Assembly: GCA_023435025.1 (NCBI GenBank)
Contig: JAEYSE010000088.1
Coordinates: 1-23,648 of the forward strand
Length of the DNA: 23,648 bases
Source of the DNA: Bacillota bacterium
GTDB taxonomy: Bacteria; Bacillota; Clostridia; Christensenellales; CAG-138
Reading direction: 5' to 3'
Part shown: one piece after another, positions 7,269 to 16,252 of the stretch
Layout: the number at the start of each line of letters is the position of its first letter
Position numbering within the stretch: the stretch's first letter is position 1
The notes under the pieces: model-generated
The model's input: only the letters and a program-made list of their open reading frames with translations
Databases searched by the model: none
Told to the model about the DNA's origin: nothing
Translations under genes and position numbers: made by a program

Positions 7269-8720
7269 ATGACCAATACGCACTATCCAACTGAATTGAC
7301 GCAGCTCGCCCGCTTGTTTTTTGAAGCGGGCGCAGCTTTATACGCCGTGGGCGGTTTGCCCAGGAATGCCCAGCTCGATCTCCCGCCCAGCGATATGGAC
7401 ATCTGCTCCAAAATGCTGCCGGAAGACGTGCTGCAGCTGTGTAAAGCGCACGAGTATAAGTGCATACCCAAAGCGCTGCAGTTTGGCACCGTGGAGATCC
7501 ATGCGGGCGACTATCATTTTGAGCATACGACATTCCGGGGGGATGTGTACGGCGAAGGCGGTACCCACAGGCCGGAGGCGGTGCGCTTCAGCCAGACAAT
7601 TGAGGATGATGCGTTCAGGCGGGACTTTACCTGCAACGCGCTGTATGCAAATATCCTCACGGGGGAACGCATTGACCCGACGGGCGGTATTGCGGACATT
7701 AAGCGCCGTCTTATCCGTGCAACCTCAAAAAACCCGGCGGTCATTTTGCAGGACGACGGGCTTCGGGTTCTGCGCCTTGTGCGTTTTGCATGCGAGCTTG
7801 GGTTTGACATTGAAGAGACCACATGGAACGCCGCGTGCGAGAATGTACGCGGGTTAAAGGACATTGCCTGGGAACGCAAACGTGATGAACTCAATAAAAT
7901 CCTGCTTTCGGATGTAAGGTATCCAATATTGACGGAGGGACAGCCCTCCCCCGTGCTGCGCGGATTAACGATGCTATATGAAATGAGCGCGTTACCTTAT
8001 CTCATTCCCGAACTGCTGGAAGGGGAAAATATTGCACAGCGCCCGCAGTACCACGCACACGACGTATTGCGCCACAACTTTCATGCCTGCGCAGAAGCGC
8101 CGCCGACGCTAATGATGCGCCTTGCGGGGCTGTTGCACGATATTGGCAAGCCTGCCGCTTTGCGGGAGAAGGGCCTCCCGCCGGATGCGGGCGGGCATAC
8201 AGAAAACCCCAAGGAACTTCTGCCTCATGGCACCACGCCCATGTTGGGCCACGACTTGTTGGGCGCACCTATTTCCCGGGTAATAATGGAAAGGCTACGC
8301 TATCCCAACGCGTTGATCGATGAGGTTGCCTTTTTAGTGGAACAACATATGTACGACCTCAACGGCCGCGCGCGGGAAACCACACTGCGCACCAAGTTTG
8401 CCACAATTGGATATGAGCGCGCGCAGCGGCTGTGCGAGATCCGGGAGGCGGATGTTCGGGGCTCCGGATTATCCCCATATTTTCAGGCCACCCGCTGGCG
8501 CGGCGTACTCAATAAAATGAAACTGGATGGCGCGCCGTTTTCCGAGAAGGAGCTCAACTGCACCGGCAAGGACATTATGGAATGGCTCAACCTCCCCCCC
8601 GGTGAAAAGGTGGGCGAGATCAAGCACAAGCTTTTGTTGCACTGCGCGCGCCATCCGGGGGACAATACGCAGGAGCGGTTGAGGCGGATTGCCATAGGGA
8701 TGATGCATGAGAAGGGGTAA
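7269..8720 (+). CDS. cca: CCA-adding tRNA nucleotidyltransferase with HD domain
   Basis: This enzyme adds or repairs the 3'-CCA end of tRNAs using CTP and ATP. The 483-residue product starts with a nucleotidyltransferase head: GGLPRN, then the metal-binding pair SDMDI (Asp42 and Asp44). RRDFTCNALY and DPTGGIADI follow, as in class II poly(A) polymerase/CCA enzymes. A linked HD phosphohydrolase domain shows LLHDIGKP with His290 and Asp291. In the head motif the usual RD is RN. I chose the ATG at 7269 because TTGAGG at 7258-7263 supports it; the in-frame ATG at 7251 has no ribosome-binding site. Co-directional with gyrA 92 bases upstream. CCA addition versus poly(A) or partial (A- or CC-adding) activity cannot be decided from sequence alone. 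Confidence 0.9.
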   Translation: MTNTHYPTELTQLARLFFEAGAALYAVGGLPRNAQLDLPPSDMDICSKMLPEDVLQLCKAHEYKCIPKALQFGTVEIHAGDYHFEHTTFRGDVYGEGGTHRPEAVRFSQTIEDDAFRRDFTCNALYANILTGERIDPTGGIADIKRRLIRATSKNPAVILQDDGLRVLRLVRFACELGFDIEETTWNAACENVRGLKDIAWERKRDELNKILLSDVRYPILTEGQPSPVLRGLTMLYEMSALPYLIPELLEGENIAQRPQYHAHDVLRHNFHACAEAPPTLMMRLAGLLHDIGKPAALREKGLPPDAGGHTENPKELLPHGTTPMLGHDLLGAPISRVIMERLRYPNALIDEVAFLVEQHMYDLNGRARETTLRTKFATIGYERAQRLCEIREADVRGSGLSPYFQATRWRGVLNKMKLDGAPFSEKELNCTGKDIMEWLNLPPGEKVGEIKHKLLLHCARHPGDNTQERLRRIAIGMMHEKG

Positions 8721-8796
8721 CGCATTCTAGCACGAATAACGGATGAAATAAAACGATTGTCAGAATCATTTATCAGAGGATTTATTCCAAACAGAA

Positions 8797-8805
8797 TGGT
8801 ATATT
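8797..8805 (+). promoter_or_regulatory. Candidate extended -10 promoter for the NlpC/P60 gene
   Basis: TGG directly followed by TATATT (8800-8805) is an extended -10, about 75 bases before the gene start. I see no good -35 at 17 bases. An alternative is TTGTCA (8757-8762) with a poor ATTTAT (8780-8785) at 17-base spacing. The gap 8721-8879 is visibly AT-rich and holds no gene. Confidence 0.4.
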
Positions 8806-8879
8806 GGAAGTATCATTTCAGCTTTCATTGAGCGTTTTGCGCTTGTTGAAGGCTCATTTTTGTTTTGGAGGATAGTTCT

Positions 8880-10289
8880 ATGAAAAGCTATGTACTACCC
8901 AATTTCCAAACCCCAATGGGTATTGACTCAGAAGAAAAGGTCCGCCTGGTGCAACGCAGGCTGGGGGTCAACGATGATGGGATATGGGGGCCCAAGACGC
9001 AGGCCGCGTACGAAAAGTATCTTGACGGGCAAGAAGCTCCAAACATGATCAATCAAACGAAAAATCTTGGAGGATTAGATCATGCATCGTTGGAGCAAAT
9101 GATACGAACCTTACCGGGCATAACGAAACCAAACATACAAATGGATGGTAACAGCGCGCTAAAGTTGCATAACATGATCAACTCCTCCACACTAGGCCCA
9201 AGTCTAAAGAGCCGCGCAAAGTATACCGTGGATGCGCTGGACAAAGAACAGCAGGATGAACTGTTGCTCAGTGTAATGCTGGACGGGATTGACGCTTACT
9301 TTTCGCAGAAAGCCTGGGATCAGGGTGCATATTCTTTGATGTCCGCTGAACCCTCAAAACTAATTTATGAAAATATGGTGCTCCCTGGCGAAGGGCGGGC
9401 AAGAGAGGCACTTGCAGCAAAACTGAACAATGTAGGTCCGACGGAGGCGACCAACTTGGCGGCTAGTAGGTCTATAAGTAACCCACAAAAGGTAAATGCC
9501 TCTAATTTAGCACTTACCTCTTCACAATTTAATGGAAGGATGGTGGAGGTGATTGATAAAGAATTTGATACCATAATGCGCAGAATGGATTATGCCAACT
9601 TATCAAAAGATGAAAAGCAGAATGCATATAACATGTTGATAGGTCTTAAAGCAATTGGAAATCCTGATATGGAACGGCATATTCTAAGAAAAATTATGGA
9701 AACAGGAATCGGGGAGTTTTTCAAGTCTTCTCAAAAAGATCGAACAGAAAAAGATGGGGTTCCTCAATATTGGCATAAATTTTTTGAAGAACTTCTTCCG
9801 ACAATTAATGATTCCGAAAATGGCGCTTTAACAATCGATCAAAGATATTCGATTATTAGGAATGCTGAAAATTATATTGGGAGGTATACATACGGACGAG
9901 GTAAAGGACAAGTTGATTGCAGTTCTTTCGTATATGAATTATATCAAAAGGTTGGAATTAATTTGAAATATCCAGAGGATCATGATGTAGCCGCTAACAT
10001 TGCAAAATATGTCTTTACTGAAGGATGGGGTATAGATAAAAAAGACTTGAAACCGGGGGATCTTATTTTCTGGGATAACAATCTAAAAGACGAAGGAAGA
10101 TGGGCGGATATTCATCATGTGGGTATCTATTTATGCACAGACGAGAACGGACAAATGTGGATTTTGGATTCTACGCCTTCAGAAGGCGGGCCCGCTATAC
10201 AACCGCTCTGGAGCGAAAATAGACGAGATTCATATGGCTTTTTAGTATATGGGTATGCTTCAGTTCCAAATGCAAATAGCATACTATAA
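8880..10289 (+). CDS. NlpC/P60-family cell-wall peptidase with N-terminal peptidoglycan-binding-like domain
   Basis: A 469-residue protein. Residues about 18-50 (VRLVQRRLGVNDDGIWGPKTQAAY) look like a PG_binding_1 repeat. Residues about 325-465 form an NlpC/P60 domain, a cysteine peptidase that cuts peptidoglycan stem peptides. Cys347 lies in DCSSF and the catalytic histidine is His412 or His413 in HHVGIYL, with KPGDLIFWD between them. An acidic residue in ILDSTP may be the third catalytic position. The roughly 270 residues between the domains are not recognised. No signal peptide, lipobox or membrane helix is visible, which is odd for a wall hydrolase. From about 9450 the gene is clearly more AT-rich than its neighbours, suggesting acquisition or recombination. 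GGAGG at 8867-8871 supports the start. Confidence 0.85.
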   Translation: MKSYVLPNFQTPMGIDSEEKVRLVQRRLGVNDDGIWGPKTQAAYEKYLDGQEAPNMINQTKNLGGLDHASLEQMIRTLPGITKPNIQMDGNSALKLHNMINSSTLGPSLKSRAKYTVDALDKEQQDELLLSVMLDGIDAYFSQKAWDQGAYSLMSAEPSKLIYENMVLPGEGRAREALAAKLNNVGPTEATNLAASRSISNPQKVNASNLALTSSQFNGRMVEVIDKEFDTIMRRMDYANLSKDEKQNAYNMLIGLKAIGNPDMERHILRKIMETGIGEFFKSSQKDRTEKDGVPQYWHKFFEELLPTINDSENGALTIDQRYSIIRNAENYIGRYTYGRGKGQVDCSSFVYELYQKVGINLKYPEDHDVAANIAKYVFTEGWGIDKKDLKPGDLIFWDNNLKDEGRWADIHHVGIYLCTDENGQMWILDSTPSEGGPAIQPLWSENRRDSYGFLVYGYASVPNANSIL

Positions 10290-10298
10290 TTAGGCTTC

Positions 10299-10330
10299 AG
10301 GAACCCTCGTATTTAATTATGAGGGTTCCT
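10299..10330 (+). terminator. Hairpin terminator after the NlpC/P60 gene
   Basis: AGGAACCCTC (10299-10308) pairs perfectly with GAGGGTTCCT (10321-10330) across a 12-base AT-rich loop. The tail is only TTGGATATT, so termination may be weaker than for a standard T run. Confidence 0.6.
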
Positions 10331-10385
10331 TGGATATTGGAATAGAACGGAAGATGCTTATAGTTGCTGTCTTTGTCATCAAGAA

Positions 10386-10419
10386 TTGACATATTCCTGG
10401 AAAAGTATTTCAATATAAT
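10386..10419 (+). promoter_or_regulatory. Candidate promoter for the duplicated-domain lipoprotein gene
   Basis: A perfect TTGACA (10386-10391) is followed at 17 bases by TTCAAT (10409-10414, four of six matches). A perfect TATAAT lies at 10414-10419 but at 22-base spacing, too wide for a standard sigma-A promoter. One of these probably drives the gene at 10462. Confidence 0.45.
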
Positions 10420-10461
10420 TGTACCTCGCAATGGCAACAATAGAAAAGAAGGAGCATCCAT

Positions 10462-12177
10462 ATGAAGCTTCGCTACAAACTCTGCGCATTCATATGTGCC
10501 GTTTTGTTTACTTGCACCGTAGCAGGATGTGTTGCACAGCCCAATATGTCTGTTCCCGATCCAAATCCCAAGCCTGTGACAACTACTCCTACCCCTTCTG
10601 CGACTCCCGCGGCGCCAGTTGTAACCACGGTTACGCTAGTGCAATCCGCCAAAGAAGAATTGGCAAAAGGGGAGAAGTCAGAGGCGCTTTCCTTCATTGC
10701 ACGGGCAATGAGAAGCGAAGAAGGCTCCCCCTATCAGAACGAAGAACTGTATGAGCTCTGGTGGCTTTGGTGGAATAGCATGGCAGACGTCACGGACATC
10801 CCCAAAGAGACGCTCACCGAGGAGGAACTCAGTACGTTGTCTGCTGTGGCGTATATCGTTTCCTCTACGGATTGTTTTTTTGATGCACAGGAACTGACGA
10901 AAGAACAGCTTCTTACACCGCTCGAAATCTATTATGGTATGTCCATGACCCTGCCGTTATATTCGCGGCCAGGTTGGGATACGATTCCCTTTCGTGGCGC
11001 TTATCCGTCGGATGGTAAAACAGCCGAGGAGAACTCTAATATTTCAGCAGATAAGGCGAACGAGTTTGTTGAGCAGTTGGTTGGCGTCTGCATTCCGGAA
11101 CCTGAGGCGGATGGGGAATTCAGGGGAGGGCAAGTTGTCTGCCAAAATGGAACGTATACCATATCCAAACAGATCGTGGGGGCATATGACTACCTGGTTT
11201 CGGGGTACCGGTATGTTGGGGACGGCTTGTTTTATGTAGATTTTGACCGTGATGAAGGCGTTCCCGAACCGGGTAGGGATAAGGGGATGAAACATTCGGT
11301 AGTGAGGTTGCTTGTACAGCGTTCTTCATCTGCCTGGGGATTTACTGTGGTTTCCAAGCTGGAAGATGAGCGCGGGGATATTACCTTGCCCGATGTTTCC
11401 CGGCCTGATGGTATGACGTATTTGACCAACCGGCCAGCATTCTACAATGAACAGCAGTTTATCAATGCGCGCGCTGTCTCGTGGCTTGAGCAAAGGACTA
11501 AAGCAGGCCCGAAGCATCAGGAACTCAATGCCGCAGAAATTGAAAAGCTTAACGAGCTTGCTTCCCTGGTTACTTATATGAATCCTTATTTCGAGGCGGA
11601 GGAGCTGGCGAAAAGGGCCTTTATATGGACTCTTAGCTTCTATTACCAGCAAGCGTTTCGATATAACTACAAAACGGAACAGTATGAAATTGAAAAAGGA
11701 CTTATCTATCCCCCGGATGGAATATTGGATACGGAAGAATTGGCGTTGCGTATGTTCCTGCCGGTGAAAACGGCTGAAGCAGTGGCGAATGATATATTAG
11801 GTGCGGGAATTCCCGATGCCTGCGCTGATTACGGAGACCCTGAAGACGAGTATGTGGTTTGCAAAGATGGTGTGTATTATATTTGGGCGACAGATAATGA
11901 ATGTCCGGATTTCTACTTGAGCGCATACCAATATCTTGGCGATGATACCTTTTATCTTTCCTTTGATGTTGACGACAGATGGATGACTGGGGCGTCAATC
12001 AGAAAGAAAGGGATTGTCGCCGACGATTGCAGGATGCTTGTCAAACGCACAAACTCGGAATGGGGTTTCACCGTGGTTTCAAAACTGAAGGATGAGGATT
12101 GGACTATCCTACCAGACGATTTTCCTCTGCCACAGTATTCCACACCTTATGAAGCGAAAGTTAACAACTTCATGTAA
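10462..12177 (+). CDS. Lipoprotein with two tandem copies of an unknown domain
   Basis: A 571-residue predicted lipoprotein. The signal peptide is MKLRYK plus a hydrophobic core ending in lipobox VAGC with Cys23, followed by a Pro/Thr-rich linker to about residue 53. The rest contains two related halves, about 117-312 and 357-553. Each begins with EL..L..(V/L).Y(I/M), has a Y(R/Q)Y(V/L)GD.(L/T)FY(V/L).FD strand pair, then a (V/K)(R/K)R(S/T)(S)..WGFTVVSKL segment ending in ED or DE and LPD. The last segment is nearly identical in both halves. I do not recognise a catalytic motif or named family. It is probably attached to the outer face of the cytoplasmic membrane. AAGGAG at 10449-10454 sets the start. 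It converges on pheT and shares its terminator. Confidence 0.8.
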   Translation: MKLRYKLCAFICAVLFTCTVAGCVAQPNMSVPDPNPKPVTTTPTPSATPAAPVVTTVTLVQSAKEELAKGEKSEALSFIARAMRSEEGSPYQNEELYELWWLWWNSMADVTDIPKETLTEEELSTLSAVAYIVSSTDCFFDAQELTKEQLLTPLEIYYGMSMTLPLYSRPGWDTIPFRGAYPSDGKTAEENSNISADKANEFVEQLVGVCIPEPEADGEFRGGQVVCQNGTYTISKQIVGAYDYLVSGYRYVGDGLFYVDFDRDEGVPEPGRDKGMKHSVVRLLVQRSSSAWGFTVVSKLEDERGDITLPDVSRPDGMTYLTNRPAFYNEQQFINARAVSWLEQRTKAGPKHQELNAAEIEKLNELASLVTYMNPYFEAEELAKRAFIWTLSFYYQQAFRYNYKTEQYEIEKGLIYPPDGILDTEELALRMFLPVKTAEAVANDILGAGIPDACADYGDPEDEYVVCKDGVYYIWATDNECPDFYLSAYQYLGDDTFYLSFDVDDRWMTGASIRKKGIVADDCRMLVKRTNSEWGFTVVSKLKDEDWTILPDDFPLPQYSTPYEAKVNNFM

Positions 12178-12200
12178 CTTGTAACAAAAGTAGAATATGC

Positions 12201-12238
12201 AAAAGGCTCCGTGTTTGTACTGAACACGGAGCCCTTTT
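12201..12238. terminator. Bidirectional terminator between the lipoprotein gene and pheT
   Basis: GGCTCCGTGTT (12205-12215) pairs perfectly with AACACGGAGCC (12223-12233) around a seven-base loop. AAAA precedes it and CTTTTTC follows, so it can terminate the plus-strand lipoprotein transcript and, less strongly, the minus-strand pheST transcript. Confidence 0.88.
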
Positions 12239-12278
12239 TCATTTCATGAAGTTCCGTCGGGAATTCTTACTAAACTAT

Positions 12279-14687
12279 TCATTCCCTGAGCTTCCCACCC
12301 GCTGCATCCAAGGAAGCAAGTATCGCTTTCACAGCCGCGGTAATATCCTCGTCGTTCAGCGTTCTGTCTTCCGCGCGCAAGGCGAAGGAATAGGCCATGC
12401 TCTTCTTACCTGCGGGAACCGCGCCGCCTCGGAATACGTCAAAGAGCTGCACATGTTCCACCAGCACGCCGGCGGGCAGGTCTTCCGCCTTTTCGATTGC
12501 GGTTTTCAATGTTTCCGCCGTTACACTTTCTTCCGCGAGCACCGCGAGATCGCGCTGCACCACGGGATAGCGCGGCAGCGCCTTATAGGTGCGGGAGCGG
12601 TTGGAGAGAGCGAACAGGCTTGCGAACGAGAGTTCCGCCACGTATACGCGGGCGTCGATATCGAACGCGGCGGCCGTATCGGGATGAACCTCGCCAAGCT
12701 CGCCGATTAGCGTATCGCCGGAATACACGAGCGCCGCACGGCCGGGATGCAGATATGCGCCTCCGCCGCGCACAAAGCGGACGTCCGAAATACCCAGTAC
12801 TTCCAGAAGCTGTTCCACCGCACCCTTGAGCGTGAAGAAATCTTCCCCTTCGCCCATGAATAAGAGGCCCACCATTTTGCGCTCTTCGGCCAGCACGTCG
12901 TTGTTGTCAATATGGACGTTGCCCACCTCAAAGAAGCGGCCCTGGCCGGTGCGGCGGTTGATGTTGAGCGCGGCGGATTTGAGCATGCCGATCACAAGCG
13001 TTGTACGCATCAGGCTCTGATCCTCACCAAAGGGGTTCAATATGCGCACGGTCTTGCACTTTTCATCCTCCGCCGGGAGGCGCAGCGCTTCAATCGCCGC
13101 GGGGCCGGTGAAGTTATAATTATACATTTCATATGCACCAAGGGCCACCAGGCTGTCCTTGACGATATCGTCCAGCTTGAATGTCGGGGTCAGTCTGCCG
13201 CGGAACGTATCCCCCCGCATGAGGGTGGGTGCAATATTGTAATATCCATAGATTCGGGCAACCTCCTCGGCGATATTCCAATCCGCCTCAATGCCGCTTT
13301 CGATATCCGTGCGGTAATGCGGTACGCTCACGCGCAGTTTTTCGCCGCGAGGCGTGGAGGAGATATTGATTGTAGCGAGCATATCCGCCATTTCCTGCCC
13401 GGTAAAGCCGGTGTTTAATATGCGATTGACATGCGCGATGTCGATATCGACTTCCCGGTTCGTAAGGTCTGCGGCGCATACGTCGATCACGTTGCCCACC
13501 ACGCGCCCGGCTTTGAGTTCTTCCACCAGCTCAATGGCGCGGTCCAAGGCAAGCCCGGCATTGACCGGCTCCACGCCCTTAATAAAGCGGGCAGCGGCGT
13601 CCGTAACGTGCTTTAGCTTCCTCGCGGTGGCGCGGATGTTGCTGTTTTTAAACACAGCGCTTTCAAACAGCACAGCCTTTGTTTCCGGCTTGATCTCGGA
13701 ATTCTCGCCACCCATAACGCCAGCGATGCCCACGCCCTTGCGCGGGTCCGCAATCAGCAGCATGGAGGGATCCACGGGCCTGTCTTTGCTGTCCAGCGTC
13801 CGCACGGTTTCGTTTTCGTACGCGTTTCGTACAACGATATGCGCATCCGCAACACAGGCAAGGTCAAACGCGTGCATGGGGTGGCCGTATTCCACCATGA
13901 CGAAGTTCGTGATATCCACAATGTTGTTGATGGGCCGCAAGCCCACGCTGCGAAGCTTTTTCTGCATCCAGGCGGGGGAAGGCTCGATTCTTATATCCGT
14001 CACCACGCGCGCGGCGTAGCGCGGGCAAAGCTCGGTGTTTAATACCGTTACCTTCGCGTACTCTTCGGCGCGGCCTTCGCCTTTCACCTGCTTGATAGCA
14101 GGTTCCTTGAATGGCTTATTGAGCGCCGCCGCCACCTCCCGGCAGATGCCGATTATGCTCTGGCAGTCCGGCCTGTTGGGAGTCAACTCAATGTTGAACA
14201 CCACGTCGTCCAACCCGAGCGCCGCGGCGATTGCTTCTCCCGGCGCGTGCTTGCCCTGAATATCCAGCAGCCCGTGCACCTCGCTGCCGGGATAATCTGC
14301 GTCCGTCAGCCCAAGCTCTTTGCCGGAGCAGAGCATTCCAGCGCTTTCCACCCCGCGCATGACGGTGGGGGCAATGGTAATTCCGCCTGGCAGCTTTGCC
14401 CCGGGCAACGCCACGGGAGCGATCATGCCCTCGTAAACGTTGGGTGCGCCGCAAACGATGATGCGCAAGCTCCCTTCGCCCGCGTCCACCGTGCAGACAT
14501 GCAGCTTTTCCGCGTTGGGATGCTCATCTACCTTCATCACAAGGCCGGTGACCACGCCTGAAACATCCGGCAATTCGGGAAGCACATCTGCCACCTCGAA
14601 GCCGCGCCACATCATTTTTTCCACAAACTCTTCATGGGTTACGTCGTATTCGATGTATTCTTTGAGCCATTTCAAAGGCAATTTCAT
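12279..14687 (-). CDS. pheT: Phenylalanine-tRNA ligase beta subunit
   Basis: Beta subunit of the heterotetrameric synthetase that charges tRNA-Phe; it carries editing and tRNA-binding functions. The 802-residue length is normal. Domains in order: an EMAP-like tRNA-binding OB fold at about 40-150 (VVTGLVMKVDEHPNAEKLHV, IIVCGAPNV), the B3/B4 editing domain at about 210-380 (RYAARVVTDI, PMHAFDL), B5 at about 400-475, a degenerate class II catalytic-like core, and the C-terminal anticodon-binding FDX-ACB domain at about 705-800 (ALPRYPVVQRDLAV, YSFALRAEDRTLNDEDI). AGGAGG lies upstream of the ATG. It starts 18 bases after pheS ends, so the two are co-transcribed and under the same T-box. Confidence 0.97.
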   Translation of the reverse strand: MKLPLKWLKEYIEYDVTHEEFVEKMMWRGFEVADVLPELPDVSGVVTGLVMKVDEHPNAEKLHVCTVDAGEGSLRIIVCGAPNVYEGMIAPVALPGAKLPGGITIAPTVMRGVESAGMLCSGKELGLTDADYPGSEVHGLLDIQGKHAPGEAIAAALGLDDVVFNIELTPNRPDCQSIIGICREVAAALNKPFKEPAIKQVKGEGRAEEYAKVTVLNTELCPRYAARVVTDIRIEPSPAWMQKKLRSVGLRPINNIVDITNFVMVEYGHPMHAFDLACVADAHIVVRNAYENETVRTLDSKDRPVDPSMLLIADPRKGVGIAGVMGGENSEIKPETKAVLFESAVFKNSNIRATARKLKHVTDAAARFIKGVEPVNAGLALDRAIELVEELKAGRVVGNVIDVCAADLTNREVDIDIAHVNRILNTGFTGQEMADMLATINISSTPRGEKLRVSVPHYRTDIESGIEADWNIAEEVARIYGYYNIAPTLMRGDTFRGRLTPTFKLDDIVKDSLVALGAYEMYNYNFTGPAAIEALRLPAEDEKCKTVRILNPFGEDQSLMRTTLVIGMLKSAALNINRRTGQGRFFEVGNVHIDNNDVLAEERKMVGLLFMGEGEDFFTLKGAVEQLLEVLGISDVRFVRGGGAYLHPGRAALVYSGDTLIGELGEVHPDTAAAFDIDARVYVAELSFASLFALSNRSRTYKALPRYPVVQRDLAVLAEESVTAETLKTAIEKAEDLPAGVLVEHVQLFDVFRGGAVPAGKKSMAYSFALRAEDRTLNDEDITAAVKAILASLDAAGGKLRE

Positions 14688-14705
14688 ATGCTATTCCTCC
14701 TCACC

Positions 14706-15728
14706 CTAGAACTGCCCCAGGAAACGGGCGTCGTTCTCATATTCAAGCCGGATATCGGTAATGCCATACTTCAGGCTCGTCACGCGGTCCACGCCCAGGC
14801 CGAATGCGAAGGCGCTCCACTCGTGCGGGTCCAGGCCGCAGTTTTCGATTTCGTGCGGGTTGGTAACGCCGCAGCCTAATATCTCCAGCCATCCGGTATG
14901 CTTGCACACGCGGCAGCCTTTGCCGCCGCAGATGGTGCAGGAAATATCCAGCTCCGCGGAAGGCTCTGTGAACGGGAAATAGCTCGGGCGGAACCGGGTT
15001 TTGACATCCTCGCCGAATACGGCGTGTACAAACGTGTCCAGCGTACCCTTCAGATCGGCGAGCGTGATGTTCTTATCCACCACCAGCCCTTCCATCTGCA
15101 TGAATATCGGGGAGTGGCTCGCGTCCACTTCATCCACACGGAAGCAGCGACCGGGGATGACGACGCGGAACGGCGGTTCCATTGTCAGCAGCGCCCTCGG
15201 CTCACAATTGGTGGTATGGGTCCTCAATACCACGTTGTCGTTGATGTAGAACGTATCCTGCATATCCCGGGCAGGATGGTCCGGGGGCATGTTGGGCAGC
15301 TCAAAATTATATTTATCCAGCTCCACTTCAGGGCCGTCAAATGTAATAAAGCCCATGCCGATTAAAGCATCCCTGATCTCCCGGTAGGTCTGCGTCATGG
15401 GGTGGAGCCTGCCGCGCGGCATTATGCGCTTGCCGGGCTCGGTGATATCCAGCGTTTCGCGCGCAAAGCGCAGCTCTTTTTCCGCCGCAGCGATGGCGGC
15501 ACGCTTTTCGGATATTGCCGTTTCAAGCTCCCGCTTCAAGCGGTTGGCCTCCTGCCCCAGCTCCGCACGTGCTTCACGGCTGAGCTTGCCCATGGTACGG
15601 AGCACCTCGGTCAAAGTCCCGTTGCGGCCGAGCACGCTTACCATGAGGGCTTCGATATCGCTTTCCCCCTTGGCTTCATTTAGACGCGCCCAGGCCTGTT
15701 CTCCTATGGATTTTAACGTTTCAAGCAT
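14706..15728 (-). CDS. pheS: Phenylalanine-tRNA ligase alpha subunit
   Basis: Catalytic alpha subunit, 340 residues, which activates phenylalanine and transfers it to tRNA-Phe. The N-terminal 85 residues are a charged coiled-coil-like arm. Class II motifs follow: FDGPEVELDKYNFE, the motif 2 region HTTNCEPRAL, and motif 3 in FAFGLGVDRVTSLKYGI near the C-terminus. A four-cysteine knuckle is present at Cys264, Cys267, Cys272 and Cys275 (CTICGGKGCRVC), a form seen in bacterial PheS proteins of this type and possibly metal-binding. AGGAGG at 15737-15742 supports the ATG. It is preceded by a terminator and T-box, so expression should rise when tRNA-Phe is uncharged. Confidence 0.97.
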   Translation of the reverse strand: MLETLKSIGEQAWARLNEAKGESDIEALMVSVLGRNGTLTEVLRTMGKLSREARAELGQEANRLKRELETAISEKRAAIAAAEKELRFARETLDITEPGKRIMPRGRLHPMTQTYREIRDALIGMGFITFDGPEVELDKYNFELPNMPPDHPARDMQDTFYINDNVVLRTHTTNCEPRALLTMEPPFRVVIPGRCFRVDEVDASHSPIFMQMEGLVVDKNITLADLKGTLDTFVHAVFGEDVKTRFRPSYFPFTEPSAELDISCTICGGKGCRVCKHTGWLEILGCGVTNPHEIENCGLDPHEWSAFAFGLGVDRVTSLKYGITDIRLEYENDARFLGQF

Positions 15729-15764
15729 CGTTCCTGCCTCCTGTCATCCATTCATAATTGCAAT

Positions 15765-16030
15765 AAAAAAACGCACCGTCCCGCAGGGACGATGCGCATA
15801 AAGCGTTCGTGGTACCACCCAAATTCACCCCGCAAAACGGAGCCTTTGCCGCTGTATCGGGCTTGCCCGCCGCCGACTACACACCCATGATCGGGCTTCA
15901 CCGGGGACGCTCGGGAGAGAAAGGGCGTATTCTGCGCCGCATACGCCGCTTTCAGCACGGGGTTTTCCCGGCGGCGTTCTCTTTTCATGCACAGCAGCAG
16001 CTACCCAGCTCCGTCATCGCATTGCCTATG
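15765..16030 (-). promoter_or_regulatory. T-box riboswitch controlling pheST (probably phenylalanine)
   Basis: The untranslated leader of pheS carries the T-box antiterminator core on the minus strand, GGGTGGTACCACG (15820-15808). A terminator follows: arms 15772-15782 and 15786-15796 with one G-U wobble, then T on the minus strand at 15771-15765. The upstream part is GC-rich and can fold into a long Stem I. A phenylalanine codon (TTC at 15921-15919, or TTT at 15922-15920 on the minus strand) sits near the 3' side of the putative Stem I and could be the specifier, but I could not fix the fold. Assignment to phenylalanine rests mainly on the downstream genes. Confidence 0.9.
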
Positions 16031-16036
16031 GGACAT

Positions 16037-16066
16037 ATTTTAGCACAGATGCGCGGAATTTTGCAA
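16037..16066 (-). promoter_or_regulatory. Promoter for the T-box/pheST transcript
   Basis: On the minus strand TTGCAA (16066-16061) is followed after 18 bases by TAAAAT (16042-16037). The expected transcript start near 16030 gives a leader of about 300 bases to pheS, the right size for a T-box. Confidence 0.7.
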
Positions 16067-16170
16067 GCGTGGCGGGGTAGTATACTGAGCGCTGACGCAG
16101 AATTGATTTTTTACGCGTGAACACCCGGAATTCCGACAAATGTTTTGCTAATAATTTCTTGGTAAAATAA

Positions 16171-16198
16171 TTGCGCTGGAACTATATTATGGTACAAT
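16171..16198 (+). promoter_or_regulatory. Candidate promoter for the DNA methyltransferase gene
   Basis: TTGCGC (16171-16176), a 16-base spacer, and TACAAT (16193-16198) preceded by TGG (extended -10). It is divergent from the pheS promoter about 100 bases away. Nothing else is seen in 16067-16170. Confidence 0.55.
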
Positions 16199-16252
16199 AA
16201 GCTGAATCTAATCGAATCCACTAAAACCGTCCGAATTTCACAGGAGCGCCGT

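Noticed and set aside
10414..10419. TATAAT paired with TTGACA at 10386 as a standard promoter
   Set aside because: The spacing is 22 bases, outside the normal 16-18, so it is mentioned only as part of a candidate region.
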